From Leptolyngbyaceae cyanobacterium RM1_406_9 (GTDB taxonomy: Bacteria; Cyanobacteriota; Cyanobacteriia; Elainellales; Elainellaceae): a DNA stretch of 37,032 nt. The translations under genes were made by a program, and so were the position numbers. How positions within the stretch are numbered: position 1 is the first letter of the stretch; every line of letters begins with the position of its first letter. Location of the stretch: the NCBI GenBank assembly GCA_012033355.1, contig JAAUQZ010000020.1, positions 1-37,032 on the forward strand, in the 5' to 3' direction. Shown here piece by piece: positions 17,503 through 28,499 of this stretch. Below the pieces are notes generated by a model. The model was not told the DNA's origin. It worked only from the letters and a program-made list of their open reading frames with translations, and made no database searches.

Positions 17503-18224
17503 ATGCTCGAATCTGATTCTTTAAAGTTTGGCTTTCGGAAGCCCACCCAGGCTTTCTTAAGGTTCTTCAAAAGGCTGTTAAGTTCCCGCTGGCGATCGCT
17601 GGTGCTGCTGATTTTGGGAGTCTATTTGCCGCTGTTGGCGTTTGAGATGTTAGCGCTGAAAGTCAGAACCCATGAAGCCGGGTTTCCCTGGGATGTATCT
17701 GTTTTGCTGGCGATTCACAAAACGGCTCATCCCTACCTGGATGTGTTTGCGGCTTGGTTTACTAAGTTAGGGGTGTATTGGGGTGTGTTTCCCTTTGCCG
17801 CTGTGATAGGAGTGATTCTGTTAAGACAAAGACAGTGCGATCGCTTGCTTATTTACTGACCACTCTTTTAGGCAGCACTGCAATTAACATTACCGCCAAA
17901 GGAGTGATGCACCGGATTCGCCCTCATCTGTGGGAATCACTCTATCCAGCGGCATCAGGGTTTGCCTTTCCCAGCGGACACGCAATGGCAAGTATGTCTC
18001 TGATTGCAGCATTGGTGATTTTGACTTGGGGAAGCCGCTGGCAGTGGTGGGTGTTAATCGGTGGCGGACTGTTTGTGTTGGCAATTGGTTGGACAAGGAT
18101 TTATTTGGGAGTTCACTATCCCAGTGATATCTTGGCAGGGTGGCTGGTTTCAGTTGGCTGGTCTGCTGGTGTGAGTGTAATCATCAGACCTCATCTGCAA
18201 AAGTCAGTGGTTGACTCGTTCTAA
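17503..18224 (+). CDS. PAP2-superfamily phosphatase, split by an apparent frameshift near 17838
   Basis: N-terminal half 17503..17859; second frame carries KGVMHRIRP, FPSGHAMASM and TRIYLGVHYPSD, the three PAP2 motifs. Confidence 0.8.
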
Positions 18225-18767
18225 AAGCCAGAGAGAGGCGATCGCCCCCACAAAGTGAGCCGCAATCCCTGTCATATTTGCCATCGCTACTAAGATATCT
18301 AAAGCGCGAACGATTTTTTGAGGATCATAAACCGCAATTCCCTGAGGTTGAGCTAATACCTTACCTAGAAGTACACCTAAAGTTGCACCGCCGCCCAGGA
18401 TGGTCAGCAGCATTCCGACCAGGCTTACCCCTAGAGCTAGCCGCAACACTTTAATTACATTTTCCTTGTGTGGATTGTGTTGATCAGTACTAAGCAACAA
18501 TTTGGCAGTGCGAGTATAGCGAAATGAGAGAAAAATGGTAGCAAACAGCACCAGAACGCCACAGACCGCCCAAAAAATGCCAATTCCAATACCTGGAGTA
18601 TTTTCATCACTAAAGTTTTGTCCGGTGATTGCAAAAGCCAGGATTAGCGCCGAAACGATTGCCAGTCCAATTTGCAGCCAGAATGTAGCCCATCCCACTA
18701 GCCGAAAGTTGACTCCAATATCATGTAGCTTTGAATTCAGCGATCGCTGCTTTGGTTGAGTTTGCAT
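18204..18767 (-). CDS. DUF3611 family membrane protein
   Basis: 187 aa with four hydrophobic segments; pattern LHDIGVNFRLVGWATFWLQIGLA...GGGATLGVLLGKVLAQPQG...ALDILVAMANMTGIAAHFVG resembles DUF3611. Confidence 0.7.
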   Translation of the reverse strand: MQTQPKQRSLNSKLHDIGVNFRLVGWATFWLQIGLAIVSALILAFAITGQNFSDENTPGIGIGIFWAVCGVLVLFATIFLSFRYTRTAKLLLSTDQHNPHKENVIKVLRLALGVSLVGMLLTILGGGATLGVLLGKVLAQPQGIAVYDPQKIVRALDILVAMANMTGIAAHFVGAIASLWLLERVNH

Positions 18768-18912
18768 ACCGTTCCCTCGTTCTAACCGCAGATTCCATTA
18801 ATAAAATTCCACAGTCAAACTTTATCAATCGTTTGAATGAAGAAACTACCTCCTGTGGAGGGAAAAGGGAGCGGTCATGGGGCATTGATCAGCGTCTCTC
18901 TCACCTCACACC

Positions 18913-20021
18913 TTACTCTGCCCTTTGCCACAATCGAATTACTTCTGCCAGAGTCTGAGTATCAGGTGGAGCAGTCACTTGTCCAGAAGGATTTACCTGT
19001 GCGCCGGGGATATTTTGGCTCCAGGGGCTATTGGGAACGGACTGGAGATTGAGGGATTGATCAATGGGACGAAAGCCGTACTGCACAAATACAGCCTGCT
19101 GTTCTGGGGCGGTGAGGAAGTCTAGAAACGTTTGGGCGGCTTTGGCAGTGCGATCGCCTACATCGCGTCTGACAATTGCCGCTGTAGAGACTGTTTCAAC
19201 GGTTGGATTGAGGTAAAAGATCTGATATGGGTTGCCCTGCGTGGTTGCGGACTGCTGCCAGCGATAGAGGGCAATACTTTCATAAACGGTGGCAACGTCA
19301 GCATCGTTTGGGCCGCTAGTGATAAATTCTTGCAGCAAAATGTCTGTGGAGCGGGGTGGCTGATAAACCGATTGTTTCACTAGGCTGATGAGTGGGGCGA
19401 TCGCCGGATTGCTCAAACTAGCTACATTCAACTCACCATTAATTTAGACTGTGCCATCAGTCCGAGCGTAAGCTGACCGCTATTTGAGCGGGTTGGGTCA
19501 GTGGTGACAAAATCGAAGCTGCCCCACTCTTCTGAGCCACCGATTGCTGCCCAATTGCCTGCCTGAAGCGCCTGCTCTAGTCGCTGCCAGTTAAACTCCC
19601 CATTTGGGAAAAGTATTTGCCCCCGGTCAGCCCAGGCAATGCCGACAAGTATTGTTTTGGCAACGGGGCGAGGTGAGTCATAGAATGGTTCACTGTTGTT
19701 TTGCGCCTGCCAGCGATCGCTTAACTCATTCAGCAACTCACCGTTTGCCGGAATCAGCACGGTTGGCTGAAAGGTATTGGTGTCATCAATATAACGATTA
19801 ACGATATCCTGAGATCCTTGAAACTCAAGCTCTAGACGAATTGCAGGATATTCCTGCTCAAATCGGGTTTCTAGTGCTGACAGGGGTTCCTGAAGTTCGG
19901 TGCCACTCACCACAACAATCGTTTGCTGACTGCTCAGAGTGGGGGCGTAGGTTAAACCCAGCGCACCCAGGGCAATACCAATCGAGAGAATCAGGGAACG
20001 GCGTTTAGATTTAGCGTTCAT
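18913..20021 (-). CDS. Extracytoplasmic substrate-binding protein, split by an apparent 1-nt deletion (ORFs 19428..20021 and 18913..19431)
   Basis: Signal/TM-like N-terminus; PTRSNSGQLTLGLMAQSKL joins NGELNVASLSNPAIAP...YESIALYRWQQ if one base is restored. Confidence 0.75.
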
Positions 20022-20125
20022 GGGGCGATCGCCCTCCTTATTTCTAAAAGTTATTTCGAGAATGATTTAGGTTTTTGTGTAAATGCGGGCAAAACGTCCA
20101 TATTTACATAAAGATCTGAACATAC

Positions 20126-20841
20126 TCACTTCAAAACCATTAGATCAACATTTTCTTGGGCAAACTTCAGTTCCTCACTCAGCGATCGCAGTTCCATTGC
20201 TTCGCTGGCGTTGGTCAGGTCAGCGGTTCGCAGTTTGTTCTGCAATTCTTGTAAAACTCCGGCTGCATCTTGAATCAGCGTAGATAGACTGGTGACTTGC
20301 GCTTGACGAGAATCTTGCCCCTGCCGCGCAAGCTGAATGTTACGCCGCAGAGTATCTGCTAACTTTGTAAGCTGAACTTGGGCAGCACCAGAACTCTTTT
20401 GCAGCTTGGCTTCTACTTCGTTCAACTGCTGTTGCAGGTCGGTGATAGAGAGGAGTGAGTCTGCACCGTGTATTCGCTTGATGAGTTGGTCGATTTTAGT
20501 GGGCAGTTCTTTAGCGCGATCGCAGGCATACTGCACATTGCCCAGCAGTTCAAGCTGATTCACACGGGTCAGCAGTCGGGTAGCTTCGTCCATAAAGTCG
20601 CTGGCTTTGTTGGCTACCAGCGCTGCCTGTTGCCGAACTGCGATCAGTTCTGGCTCAGCGCTGGATCTAATCCTATTTCTGGCTCTTGTGCTTTTAGCGC
20701 GGCTGCACCGAGAGTGGCGATCGCCACCGCAGAAGGCAACATGACAACCGAGGGTAGCTTTGCCACTCGCACCCCTACTACCAGTGCGATCGCCCCAGCC
20801 AACACAGCTACCGGATAATAGAGGGGATTTACCAGTTTCAT
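20126..20841 (-). CDS. Membrane-anchored coiled-coil protein, split by an apparent 1-nt deletion near 20662
   Basis: MKLVNPLYYPVAVLAGAIALVVGVRVAKLPSVVMLPSAVAIATLGAAALKAQEPEIGLD (ORF 20644..20841) joins SAEPELIAVRQQAALVANKASDFMDEATRLL... (ORF 20126..20848). Confidence 0.7.
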
Positions 20842-20874
20842 AATTCACCAGCTTTGATACAGGGAAGTTTATCT

Positions 20875-22586
20875 CTAAAACTCGACCTGAAGATTGGACA
20901 TGACGCGAGAAATGCTCTCTGGGTCGCCTTTGGAATAGTAGCCGCCATTAGAGAGGCGATTTGTTCCAGCGCTTGTGGGTCAAAATCGCCTTCTTGACCA
21001 TAACCAACGGTGAAAAAGCCAATCCGATCGTCGCTACTAAAACCACTCTGCTCTAGCTCTGTGGCAAGTTGATCCAAACCAATGTTAGAGCCAGAATCTA
21101 CTCCATCCGTGAGAATTAGCACCGCGTTAATTGCCTCCTGACGCAAATTATCTTGTAGCCAGTTGCGGGCATAGAGCGCCGCATCATAAAGCCGGGTATC
21201 GCCATCTGCCTCCAGGCTGCTGATGAATTCTAAGCCGCGATCGCGCCCTGCCTGAGTGCCATCTACCAGCACAGGTTCACGCACTTCCGAGTCAAAGTCG
21301 ATCAGGGCAATCTGGTCATTGGGGCCCAAACTGTTGATGTAGGTTTGCAGAGTGCTTTGCACGGCGGGTAGCTTGTTGCCCTGCATTGAGCCAGATGAAT
21401 CAACCACCACTGCAACCAGCGACGGCTTTTTGGCAACCGCTTCCCAGGCACTAATCATCGCTTCTACCACTTCGGGTTGGGGTGGACGATAAGAGTCATA
21501 GGTGGCTTGAGGGTCAACCCCAAACTCAGATGTAAACTTGTCTCCCAACGCAACGCCCGATGTGCCGGGACGTAGACCCAGAGAAGTAGCGATTTGCTGG
21601 GTTTGGGGCGATCGCAAATATTCAATAATTTGTTCTGCCGCCTCCCGTTCCTGATCGCTAACCCAGGGAGCCTGCGGCAAAATTGCCCGCATATTAGACG
21701 AAAACGTAGCTTGAGGATACACCGCCTCATAACGCTGTCGCCCCGGCTGAAGCTGACTGTTTGCCGCAATCACCGACGACTCATAAACCGAACCAACCGA
21801 TGCCCAAAACGGTCCATTCTGCACCATTGCCTGAGCCAGAGAATTGGTCGAAACGCCATAGCGAGTAATCTTCTGCTGAATTTCCTGCACCTGAGGCGTA
21901 AATTGCTCTACATCGGCGATCGTCAGTTCTTCAGGGCGCTTACCCGACACCGACGCATACTGCGCCACCAGAGTTTGCAATCCCGAATTAGACCGAGTTG
22001 GAGCCGTGTGGACATAGTGAATTGCCAGCGGCGGACTGCTGGGGTCAATGTCACGATGCGTCTCGGCAGTCACCAGTACATCAAACAGATCTTCTGTATT
22101 GCGTAACCCCGGTGCCACATCAGATTGCGCCATAAACACCATTGGGCTACTCACTAACAGCGGTGAGTCAGTAATTTCAGAAATGTAATCTTGTCCCGGA
22201 AAGATTTGATCGATACGAGCAATCAGCAAACTCTGGTAAATCTCACCGTCTACAGACACCAGAACCGGAAAATCAGGAGAATTTGACTGAATGGTGCCAG
22301 ATTGAAGCTGTTGAGCCAGAGACACTACAATTGTCACCACGTCACCACTGCCTTCTGCCTGACAGGTCGCATGAAATGTTTCACCGCTGGCGATCTTAGG
22401 CTGCTGTTGATTAAATTGCTCAATTGCTTGATTGCAGAATTCATCTAACGCACTACCAACCAAAAGTTTCACCTCAAACCCCGGTAGCGATGCGTCAGGT
22501 GAAGAACCTCCTCCGCAAGCACTCAGAAACAGCAAGCTCAAGCCTGTGGCAAGACAACCAACTAACTGCTGAGATTTGAGACTCAT
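20875..22586 (-). CDS. Lipoprotein with substrate-binding-like domain fused to a C-terminal VWA domain; annotated frame ends at 20838, frame-corrected stop at 20875
   Basis: Lipobox LLFLSACGGG; SBP-like region with APTRSNSG; VWA MIDAS AVVVDSSGSMQGNK...LTDGVDSGS; downstream alternate frame gives SLNGGYYSKGDPESISRVMSNLQVEF*. Confidence 0.8.
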
Positions 22587-22950
22587 AAAATCGGTGTCCT
22601 AAAAAATAGTGTTGTGGAAATAGAATGCCCGGTCTTGATTACTTAAAGTCTAACTTTTGCAGAACCCATTTGAGATCGTAAGAAGAACTGCAAGCCATTT
22701 CAACATCAATCCAACAACGCGAAATGGGAATTTGAGAGGGTGTTTAAAGGTAGCGAATGTCCCCTCATAAGCTGCCCTTTTACCAGAGAAGCCGAACCTT
22801 CTGTCCAAATTCATATCAATACAGGCTTTGGGCTGATAAATTAAGCTTTTTAAGCATTCCTTTAGAATCTCTTCCTGCGCTCTGCCTTAAAGTAGCACTA
22901 GTTGCTATTGAAATCCGCAAATTGGCTGATTAAAGCCTGTAATCTACTGA

Positions 22951-22972
22951 GGATTAACAATGCTGTTAATCC
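22951..22972. promoter_or_regulatory. Operator-like inverted repeat in the divergent VWA/MCP intergenic region
   Basis: GGATTAACA-ATGC-TGTTAATCC, perfect 9-bp arms. Confidence 0.4.
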
Positions 22973-23484
22973 CTATAATTTTTAAGAGTGGCTAACTCAG
23001 CGGCGATAACTGCTAGTGAGAATGGGGCGATCGCTGGCGAGAATGCAAAGACGGTAAAAGTAGGAATGCAAGTCGCTTAATCAGGTTGCTTTAGTCCTGG
23101 AGTATAGATACCGTCCTCTTTACTTAGGGTTTTTAGCGATCGCAACGCTAAAACCATCTACTCTTATTGATGCTGCTGATTCAGAGTGCAGAACGTGTAC
23201 AGAAAGGTTCAGGTGCAAGGTTCAAGTTTATCAACTTGATGAACTCCGCAATCAGTAACCTAAATTTTAGGGAATATGAGGCTCTAGGTCTCATCCACCT
23301 CCTGCTGTGTCTGCCTTGCTAAGGAGTCAATCACTTAGTAAAAGTCTTCGCTGTAATCATCAACCCCACAAACAATCCTGAAACCGTGCATCAATCCCAG
23401 GTTGATGAGCGAATCATCATAGAAAAACAGGGTGAGTTTGCTAACTGTGACGGTGTAGATGTCGCGAAATCTTTGGAAGGAACA

Positions 23485-24936
23485 ATGAAGAAAATTAGAG
23501 GCATAAAACTCAGAACTCGTATCTTTTTGGGGTCTCTCCCTCCTATTTTGTTGCTTATTATGTTGAATGGAGTCACTTACTCACATTATTGGGAGATGAA
23601 AGAACTCCAAGAGGAGATAGAGACAGAGCAAGAAACAATTCGCGAAGTGAGTCAATTAACAGTTGGTCTGTCTAAGATAGTTCGAGCAGTCAGAGGTCAG
23701 GTGCTTTTTCCAACGGAGGAAGACTATCAGGATACTTATCAAGAAGGACTTGACCTATTTCAAGAAGCGTCTCCAGGAATTATTGAGATGCTTGAGGACG
23801 ATCCTGAACATATAGAACCAATGGAAAAAGTGCTGGCGGAAGCTAACGAAATAATAGAAACGTCTGAACGAGTGTTTGCGCTAGTGAAAGCAGGGCAAAT
23901 TCAGCAAGCTACCGCTCTAACGACTGAGATACGACTGGATGGTTTGGAGGATATTCATCAGAGAATTCTTCATGAGGAAGAGGAAAACCTGGCAGCGAAG
24001 AAATTGGAGGCTCAGTCTGCTCGGTCTTTCTTACTCATACTGGTTACGGTTGGCACTATCATCGCTGCTGCAATTGCACTCGCTTTAAATTCGCTAGTCT
24101 CTTCAATCATCAGTCGAACGCTTCAGGAATCTGTTGTTCACATCACGGACTCCTCCAATGAGATTGCAACAACTGTTGAACAGCAAGAGCGAATTGCCAA
24201 TCAACAAGTTGCTGAGGTGAATGAAACGACGGTTACAATGGATGAGCTAGAAGCTTCCTTTCGACAGACTTCAGAGCAAGCTAAAGCTGCCGCCACTGGT
24301 GCCGGACAAGTACTTGAACTTGCAAAAAGCGGAACTCAGGCAGTGGAGGACAACCTGGAAGGGATGTCTAACTTAGAAAAGGAAATGGAACTCATTGCTG
24401 AACAAATGTTGCAGTTGAGTGAACAGGCTAATCAAATTGGTACTATCTCCCAGCTTGTTTCAGACATCGCGAGCCAAACGAATCTTTTAGCACTCAACTC
24501 ATCGGTTGAGGCGGTTCGTGCAGGCGAATATGGGAAAGGCTTCGGTGTTGTTGCCAATGAGATTCGCAAATTTGCTGATCAGAGCCAACAATCTGCTGGC
24601 AAGATTAATGAACTGGTGTCTCAGATTCAGAATGCAATCCATTCAACAGTGCTAGTAACCGAAAAGGGCACGAAGCTAGTTACGGTAGAAGTAAAAACTG
24701 CGAAAAAAACTGAGCAGGCTTTTGCTGAAGTATCGCAGGCAATCGACAAAGTGGCGTTAAATACTCAACAGATATCGTTGAACCTGAAACAGCAATTAGA
24801 CGGCGTTCACCAAGTTTTGAAAGCAATGGAATCAATTAGTGATGGAACAAAAGAAACTGCAAGTGGTATCAGCCAAACTAAAATAAGTGCTCAACAACTT
24901 AATGAAATCGCTAAGAGTCTTGAACGACTAATTTAA
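23485..24936 (+). CDS. Methyl-accepting chemotaxis-type protein; start revised from 23386
   Basis: TM segments near N-terminus and at [24 protein letters not shown]; signalling tip [42 protein letters not shown]. Confidence 0.85.
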   Translation: MKKIRGIKLRTRIFLGSLPPILLLIMLNGVTYSHYWEMKELQEEIETEQETIREVSQLTVGLSKIVRAVRGQVLFPTEEDYQDTYQEGLDLFQEASPGIIEMLEDDPEHIEPMEKVLAEANEIIETSERVFALVKAGQIQQATALTTEIRLDGLEDIHQRILHEEEENLAAKKLEAQSARSFLLILVTVGTIIAAAIALALNSLVSSIISRTLQESVVHITDSSNEIATTVEQQERIANQQVAEVNETTVTMDELEASFRQTSEQAKAAATGAGQVLELAKSGTQAVEDNLEGMSNLEKEMELIAEQMLQLSEQANQIGTISQLVSDIASQTNLLALNSSVEAVRAGEYGKGFGVVANEIRKFADQSQQSAGKINELVSQIQNAIHSTVLVTEKGTKLVTVEVKTAKKTEQAFAEVSQAIDKVALNTQQISLNLKQQLDGVHQVLKAMESISDGTKETASGISQTKISAQQLNEIAKSLERLI

Positions 24937-24949
24937 GTTGCAGGTTGTA

Positions 24950-25047
24950 TAGCGTTACGCGCATACCTTAGGATACTTTTTTGTGTAAAAGCGCCTACTT
25001 AGCGATCGCTTTTACACAAAAAGTGTTGATTAAGGCGCGTAGCGCTG
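24950..25047. repeat. Composite long inverted repeat, terminator- or MITE-like
   Basis: Inner arms ACTTTTTTGTGTAAAAGCG / CGCTTTTACACAAAAAGT; outer imperfect arms AGCGTTACGCGC / GGCGCGTAGCGCT. Confidence 0.65.
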
Positions 25048-25197
25048 CATCGTTTGAGTACAGAATTGGTAAAGAATTTGTGTTTCAGATTTGCGTCCAG
25101 GTTGCCGCCTGTCATGTCACTGTCTGCGCCAATCTGAATTATTTTGGTACAAGTTAAACCTGGATAAATAGATTTATAGCGGTAGCCATATTGATTA

Positions 25198-25240
25198 GGA
25201 CATTTTGGTGGCGCGGCTCCGCCGCGCCACCAAAATGTCC
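25198..25240. repeat. 43-bp perfect palindrome (20-bp arms, TCC loop)
   Basis: GGACATTTTGGTGGCGCGGC-TCC-GCCGCGCCACCAAAATGTCC. Confidence 0.85.
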
Positions 25241-25442
25241 TTGTCCTAACCTAGCTGACTACAGCTATAAATAAAAGAAAAGCACTGCACAATCGCAGTG
25301 AATTCACTAGCACAATTTCAGAAAAACCAACTGCCTGCGGGAAGTGGGAACCTGGTGCTTTCTGAACTAGCAACTCACTGATAACCGTACAGTGCTATGG
25401 AAGGGAACTTGTATATTTGCTGTTACTTCCAATAGTAACCTC

Positions 25443-25527
25443 AAAATCCATAGATAAAAATCACTAGTTCTTATCTCTTTCATAGATTCAAATCTATGAA
25501 AAATCCATAGATAAAAATCACTAGTTC
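25443..25527 (+). promoter_or_regulatory. 28-bp perfect direct repeat pair flanking an inverted repeat upstream of the LysR gene
   Basis: AAAATCCATAGATAAAAATCACTAGTTC at 25443-25470 and 25500-25527; CATAGATT-CA-AATCTATG at 25481-25498. Confidence 0.7.
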
Positions 25528-25592
25528 ATCTGCTTGTGATAGACTTTTATCCATAAACCTGCCCCGGCAGAAATTGACGCAGGAGCTTTCAG

Positions 25593-26516
25593 GTGATCCA
25601 CGCCACCCTACATCAACTCAAAGTGTTTGAAGCAACGGCTCGCCACGGCAGCTTTACCCGCGCTGCGGAAGAGTTATTTTTGACTCAGCCAACCGTCTCC
25701 ATGCAGGTAAAGCAGTTAACCAAAGCCGTAGGGCTACCCCTGTTTGAGCAAGTGGGCAAAAAGCTTTACCTGACCGACGCAGGGCGAGAACTATTTTCTA
25801 CCTGCCAAGATATTTTTAGTCGGCTCGATCAGTTAGAAATGCGAGTCGCAGACATGAAAGGCATGAAACAGGGGCAGCTTCGGTTAGCAGTCATCACCAC
25901 AGCCAAGTATTTTGTCCCTCGGTTGCTTGGACCTTTCTGTCAGATCTATCCTGGCATTGATGTTTCACTAATTGTGACCAACCACGAGCAGGTCATTGAG
26001 CGGCTGTCAGACAACCAGGACGACCTCTACATCATGAGCCAATTGCCTGAACACATGGATATTGAGGCTTATCCATTCCTCGACAATCCGCTAGTGGTAA
26101 TTGCACCTAGAAATCATCCCCTTGCAGGGCAGAAAAACATTCCTCTATCGCGGCTAATTGATGAGCATTTCATTATGCGAGAGCCGGGTTCGGGCACTCG
26201 TCGTTCGGTGCAAAAGCTGTTTGACCAGGAGGGGGTGTCTGTCAGGGTGCGGCTGGAGTTGGGCAGTAATGAGGCAATTAAACAGGCGATCGCTGGAGGC
26301 TTAGGACTATCCGTCCTTTCTCGCCACACTCTCACCCCCGAAGGCTCCAATAGTGAACTCACCGTTTTAGACGTGCAAGGCTTCCCTATTCACCGCAACT
26401 GGTATGCGGTCTACCTATCAGGCAAACAGCTTTCAGTGGTTGCCAGCACCTTCCTCGACTACCTCAAAGTAGAAGCAGCAAAACTGGCGGATGGAGCGAT
26501 GTCAATTTTGGTGTGA
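25593..26516 (+). CDS. LysR-family transcriptional regulator (RbcR/CbbR-like)
   Basis: HTH LHQLKVFEATARHGSFTRAAEELFLTQPTVSMQVKQLTKAVGLPLFEQVGKKLYLTDAGREL; 307 aa with LysR substrate-binding domain. Confidence 0.9.
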   Translation: MIHATLHQLKVFEATARHGSFTRAAEELFLTQPTVSMQVKQLTKAVGLPLFEQVGKKLYLTDAGRELFSTCQDIFSRLDQLEMRVADMKGMKQGQLRLAVITTAKYFVPRLLGPFCQIYPGIDVSLIVTNHEQVIERLSDNQDDLYIMSQLPEHMDIEAYPFLDNPLVVIAPRNHPLAGQKNIPLSRLIDEHFIMREPGSGTRRSVQKLFDQEGVSVRVRLELGSNEAIKQAIAGGLGLSVLSRHTLTPEGSNSELTVLDVQGFPIHRNWYAVYLSGKQLSVVASTFLDYLKVEAAKLADGAMSILV

Positions 26517-26542
26517 GGAGGGATAGCGGCTAGAGTGTGTTT

Positions 26543-26592
26543 CCTCGTTACAAAGCAGAGCCTTGTAACGCCACTCCAGAGGCTCTGCCTCC
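26543..26592. repeat. Partial copy of the CTCGTT...GAGGCTCTGCCTCC dispersed repeat
   Basis: CCTCGTTACAAAGCAGAGCCTTGTAACG...CCAGAGGCTCTGCCTCC. Confidence 0.5.
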
Positions 26593-26626
26593 TGCTTGTT
26601 CAGTCCCTTATCGTTACGATTTTGCG

Positions 26627-26659
26627 CCATTTCAGCCGCACGTCATGCGACTGAAATGG
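26627..26659. terminator. Hairpin between convergent LysR and peroxidase genes, candidate bidirectional terminator
   Basis: CCATTTCAGCCGCA-CGTCA-TGCGACTGAAATGG, 14-bp arms with one mismatch. Confidence 0.5.
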
Positions 26660-26681
26660 TGCTATCGAGTATCCCGTTGAT

Positions 26682-28361
26682 TTATAGCATCACGCCTGCA
26701 AACTTGAGGAAATCACCAATCGTGCGAATCTCGCTGCCATTTGGCAATTTCACTCCTTTACTAGGCTCCCATCGTTGACCGTTGTAGTCACGCTGATTCA
26801 AGTAAGAAGCAGGGTCATGCATCATCAGTCCAATGAATGTCTCAGCAACCAGGCGGCTACCCACTTCACCCAATGTCTCTCCTTTCGCCCGAACCTCGGA
26901 TTCTTTGAGAATGTAAAACCAGGCAGGTGTCTTCTCTAGGAAAGGTTCCAGCGCTTGATTCATTGCGTCGGAGTTGTCCTGCTTGAGTTCTTCTGGGGTT
27001 AGCTTCGGTACCCCCAATTTCGCCGCCAAACTTTGTCCAGTAGGAATGCTGAGTAAATAGCCACGCAGCAGGTTGCGCTTTGCCAGGTGCTTCAACAGTT
27101 CCTTGATCATCGGGGAGGATTCATCTTCTCCCTCATTGATCATGGTGGACAAAGGTGGAGTCAGGCGGGTGTCAATTTTGCGGGCAGAACGAGTTTGCCG
27201 CTCTTCAGCAGCAGCTTTATCCACAAATCGATCCCACTCAATGATCCAGTTGAAGGGCAGGGTATCGTTGGCACCGGGACCGTTGCGCTCACCGATGTTG
27301 CCTCTGCCTGTGAAGGAAAATAGTAGTTCAAAGCTGGCGCTGGGAATCAGAACAGCTTCGCGCCCAAAGTTGCGATTGTAGTCATAGGCAGCCCGCACCA
27401 TGCTGTGACCAAAGCGATAGGCTGCGACGGAGAACTCTAAAGGCATGAAGATATCGCGATGTCTCAGGTCGTAAAATTTCAGCCCGCTGTTCAGGATGTT
27501 GTCTACTGTTCCATTTACAGTCAGGGTTTTGAGGAAGTCGTTCACGACAAGCCACTGATGGTGCCAGCGAACCAGATTTTGCGATCGCTCAAACAGTCCA
27601 TGCTCATCCTTGAAGCTCTTAGGTTCGTTAGTCCGTACCCAATCCACCACCGCATTGTGGAAACGCAGGAAGGCCGTGTGAAGCTGAGCAACAATCAGGT
27701 TTTCGTCGTTGCGGCTGTCGCCAATGATGGCGTTTCTATCTTTACGGGGTAGGTCGCGCATCAGGTCGTCCACTGGCGGAATTTTATCTCCTGGAACATC
27801 GTTGCCCGCAGAGTCTTTGAGTGCGTTTTGACCAATTCTCAGTTTTACTGGATCTTCTTCCTGGTAGAAGTCTTTTGCCTCGGTTGGATTGGCCGGATTC
27901 AGAGTTGGGCCATCTCCGTAAACGCTGTCTAGATCAAACACGGGGCGGCGCAAGTTCTTCAGCTTTTCGGTCACGAAATCGGGTGCTAGAGGCTGAAAGT
28001 CATCTTTGGTGATGTCAGTTTGCAAATCTTGGGAAGCGCGATCGGTGTTAGCCGTCACATCATGGTCGATGAATTGTCCCCAATAGGTATAAACCGGGGG
28101 AATTTTGGAGTTAGCGTCCTCTGGATCAATAGGCGCTTGGGCATCGATCATGGCGTTGCCCAGGTCTTTTAGCTTGGCGATGGTGTCTGCTGGATTGTCT
28201 GCCGGAAGCAGGCTGTGGGGATCTGTGGATAGGTCGGGGAAAAGGTAATTAAAGTCTGTTTCTACGTCGATCGCCGATGCGCCAGTTCCCTGAGTTGTTC
28301 TTTCTACAAACTTTTCTCGAATGTAACCGCCATGACTAAATTGAAAAGGAATCTTTCGCAT
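26682..28361 (-). CDS. Animal-type haem peroxidase family protein
   Basis: YTYWGQFIDHDVT (distal His), LRIGQNA..., AAYRFGHSMVRAAYDYNRNF (proximal His). Confidence 0.88.
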   Translation of the reverse strand: MRKIPFQFSHGGYIREKFVERTTQGTGASAIDVETDFNYLFPDLSTDPHSLLPADNPADTIAKLKDLGNAMIDAQAPIDPEDANSKIPPVYTYWGQFIDHDVTANTDRASQDLQTDITKDDFQPLAPDFVTEKLKNLRRPVFDLDSVYGDGPTLNPANPTEAKDFYQEEDPVKLRIGQNALKDSAGNDVPGDKIPPVDDLMRDLPRKDRNAIIGDSRNDENLIVAQLHTAFLRFHNAVVDWVRTNEPKSFKDEHGLFERSQNLVRWHHQWLVVNDFLKTLTVNGTVDNILNSGLKFYDLRHRDIFMPLEFSVAAYRFGHSMVRAAYDYNRNFGREAVLIPSASFELLFSFTGRGNIGERNGPGANDTLPFNWIIEWDRFVDKAAAEERQTRSARKIDTRLTPPLSTMINEGEDESSPMIKELLKHLAKRNLLRGYLLSIPTGQSLAAKLGVPKLTPEELKQDNSDAMNQALEPFLEKTPAWFYILKESEVRAKGETLGEVGSRLVAETFIGLMMHDPASYLNQRDYNGQRWEPSKGVKLPNGSEIRTIGDFLKFAGVML

Positions 28362-28472
28362 GGTTTCCTCTCTCCATAAAAGGCACTGTCTGCCGAACTC
28401 TTCACTTAAACAGACCGATCACTGAGGAATTATCCTTACAGCAATTTCCACTTGGATACACCACAAAACCTG

Positions 28473-28499
28473 GTAGGGGCGGTTCGCGAACGCCCCTAC
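28473..28499. repeat. GTAGGGGC...GCCCCTAC palindromic repeat
   Basis: GTAGGGGCGGTTCGCGAACGCCCCTAC. Confidence 0.65.

Noticed and set aside
27073-28012. Plus-strand ORFs within the haem peroxidase gene
   Set aside because: Antisense shadow ORFs of a well-supported peroxidase CDS.
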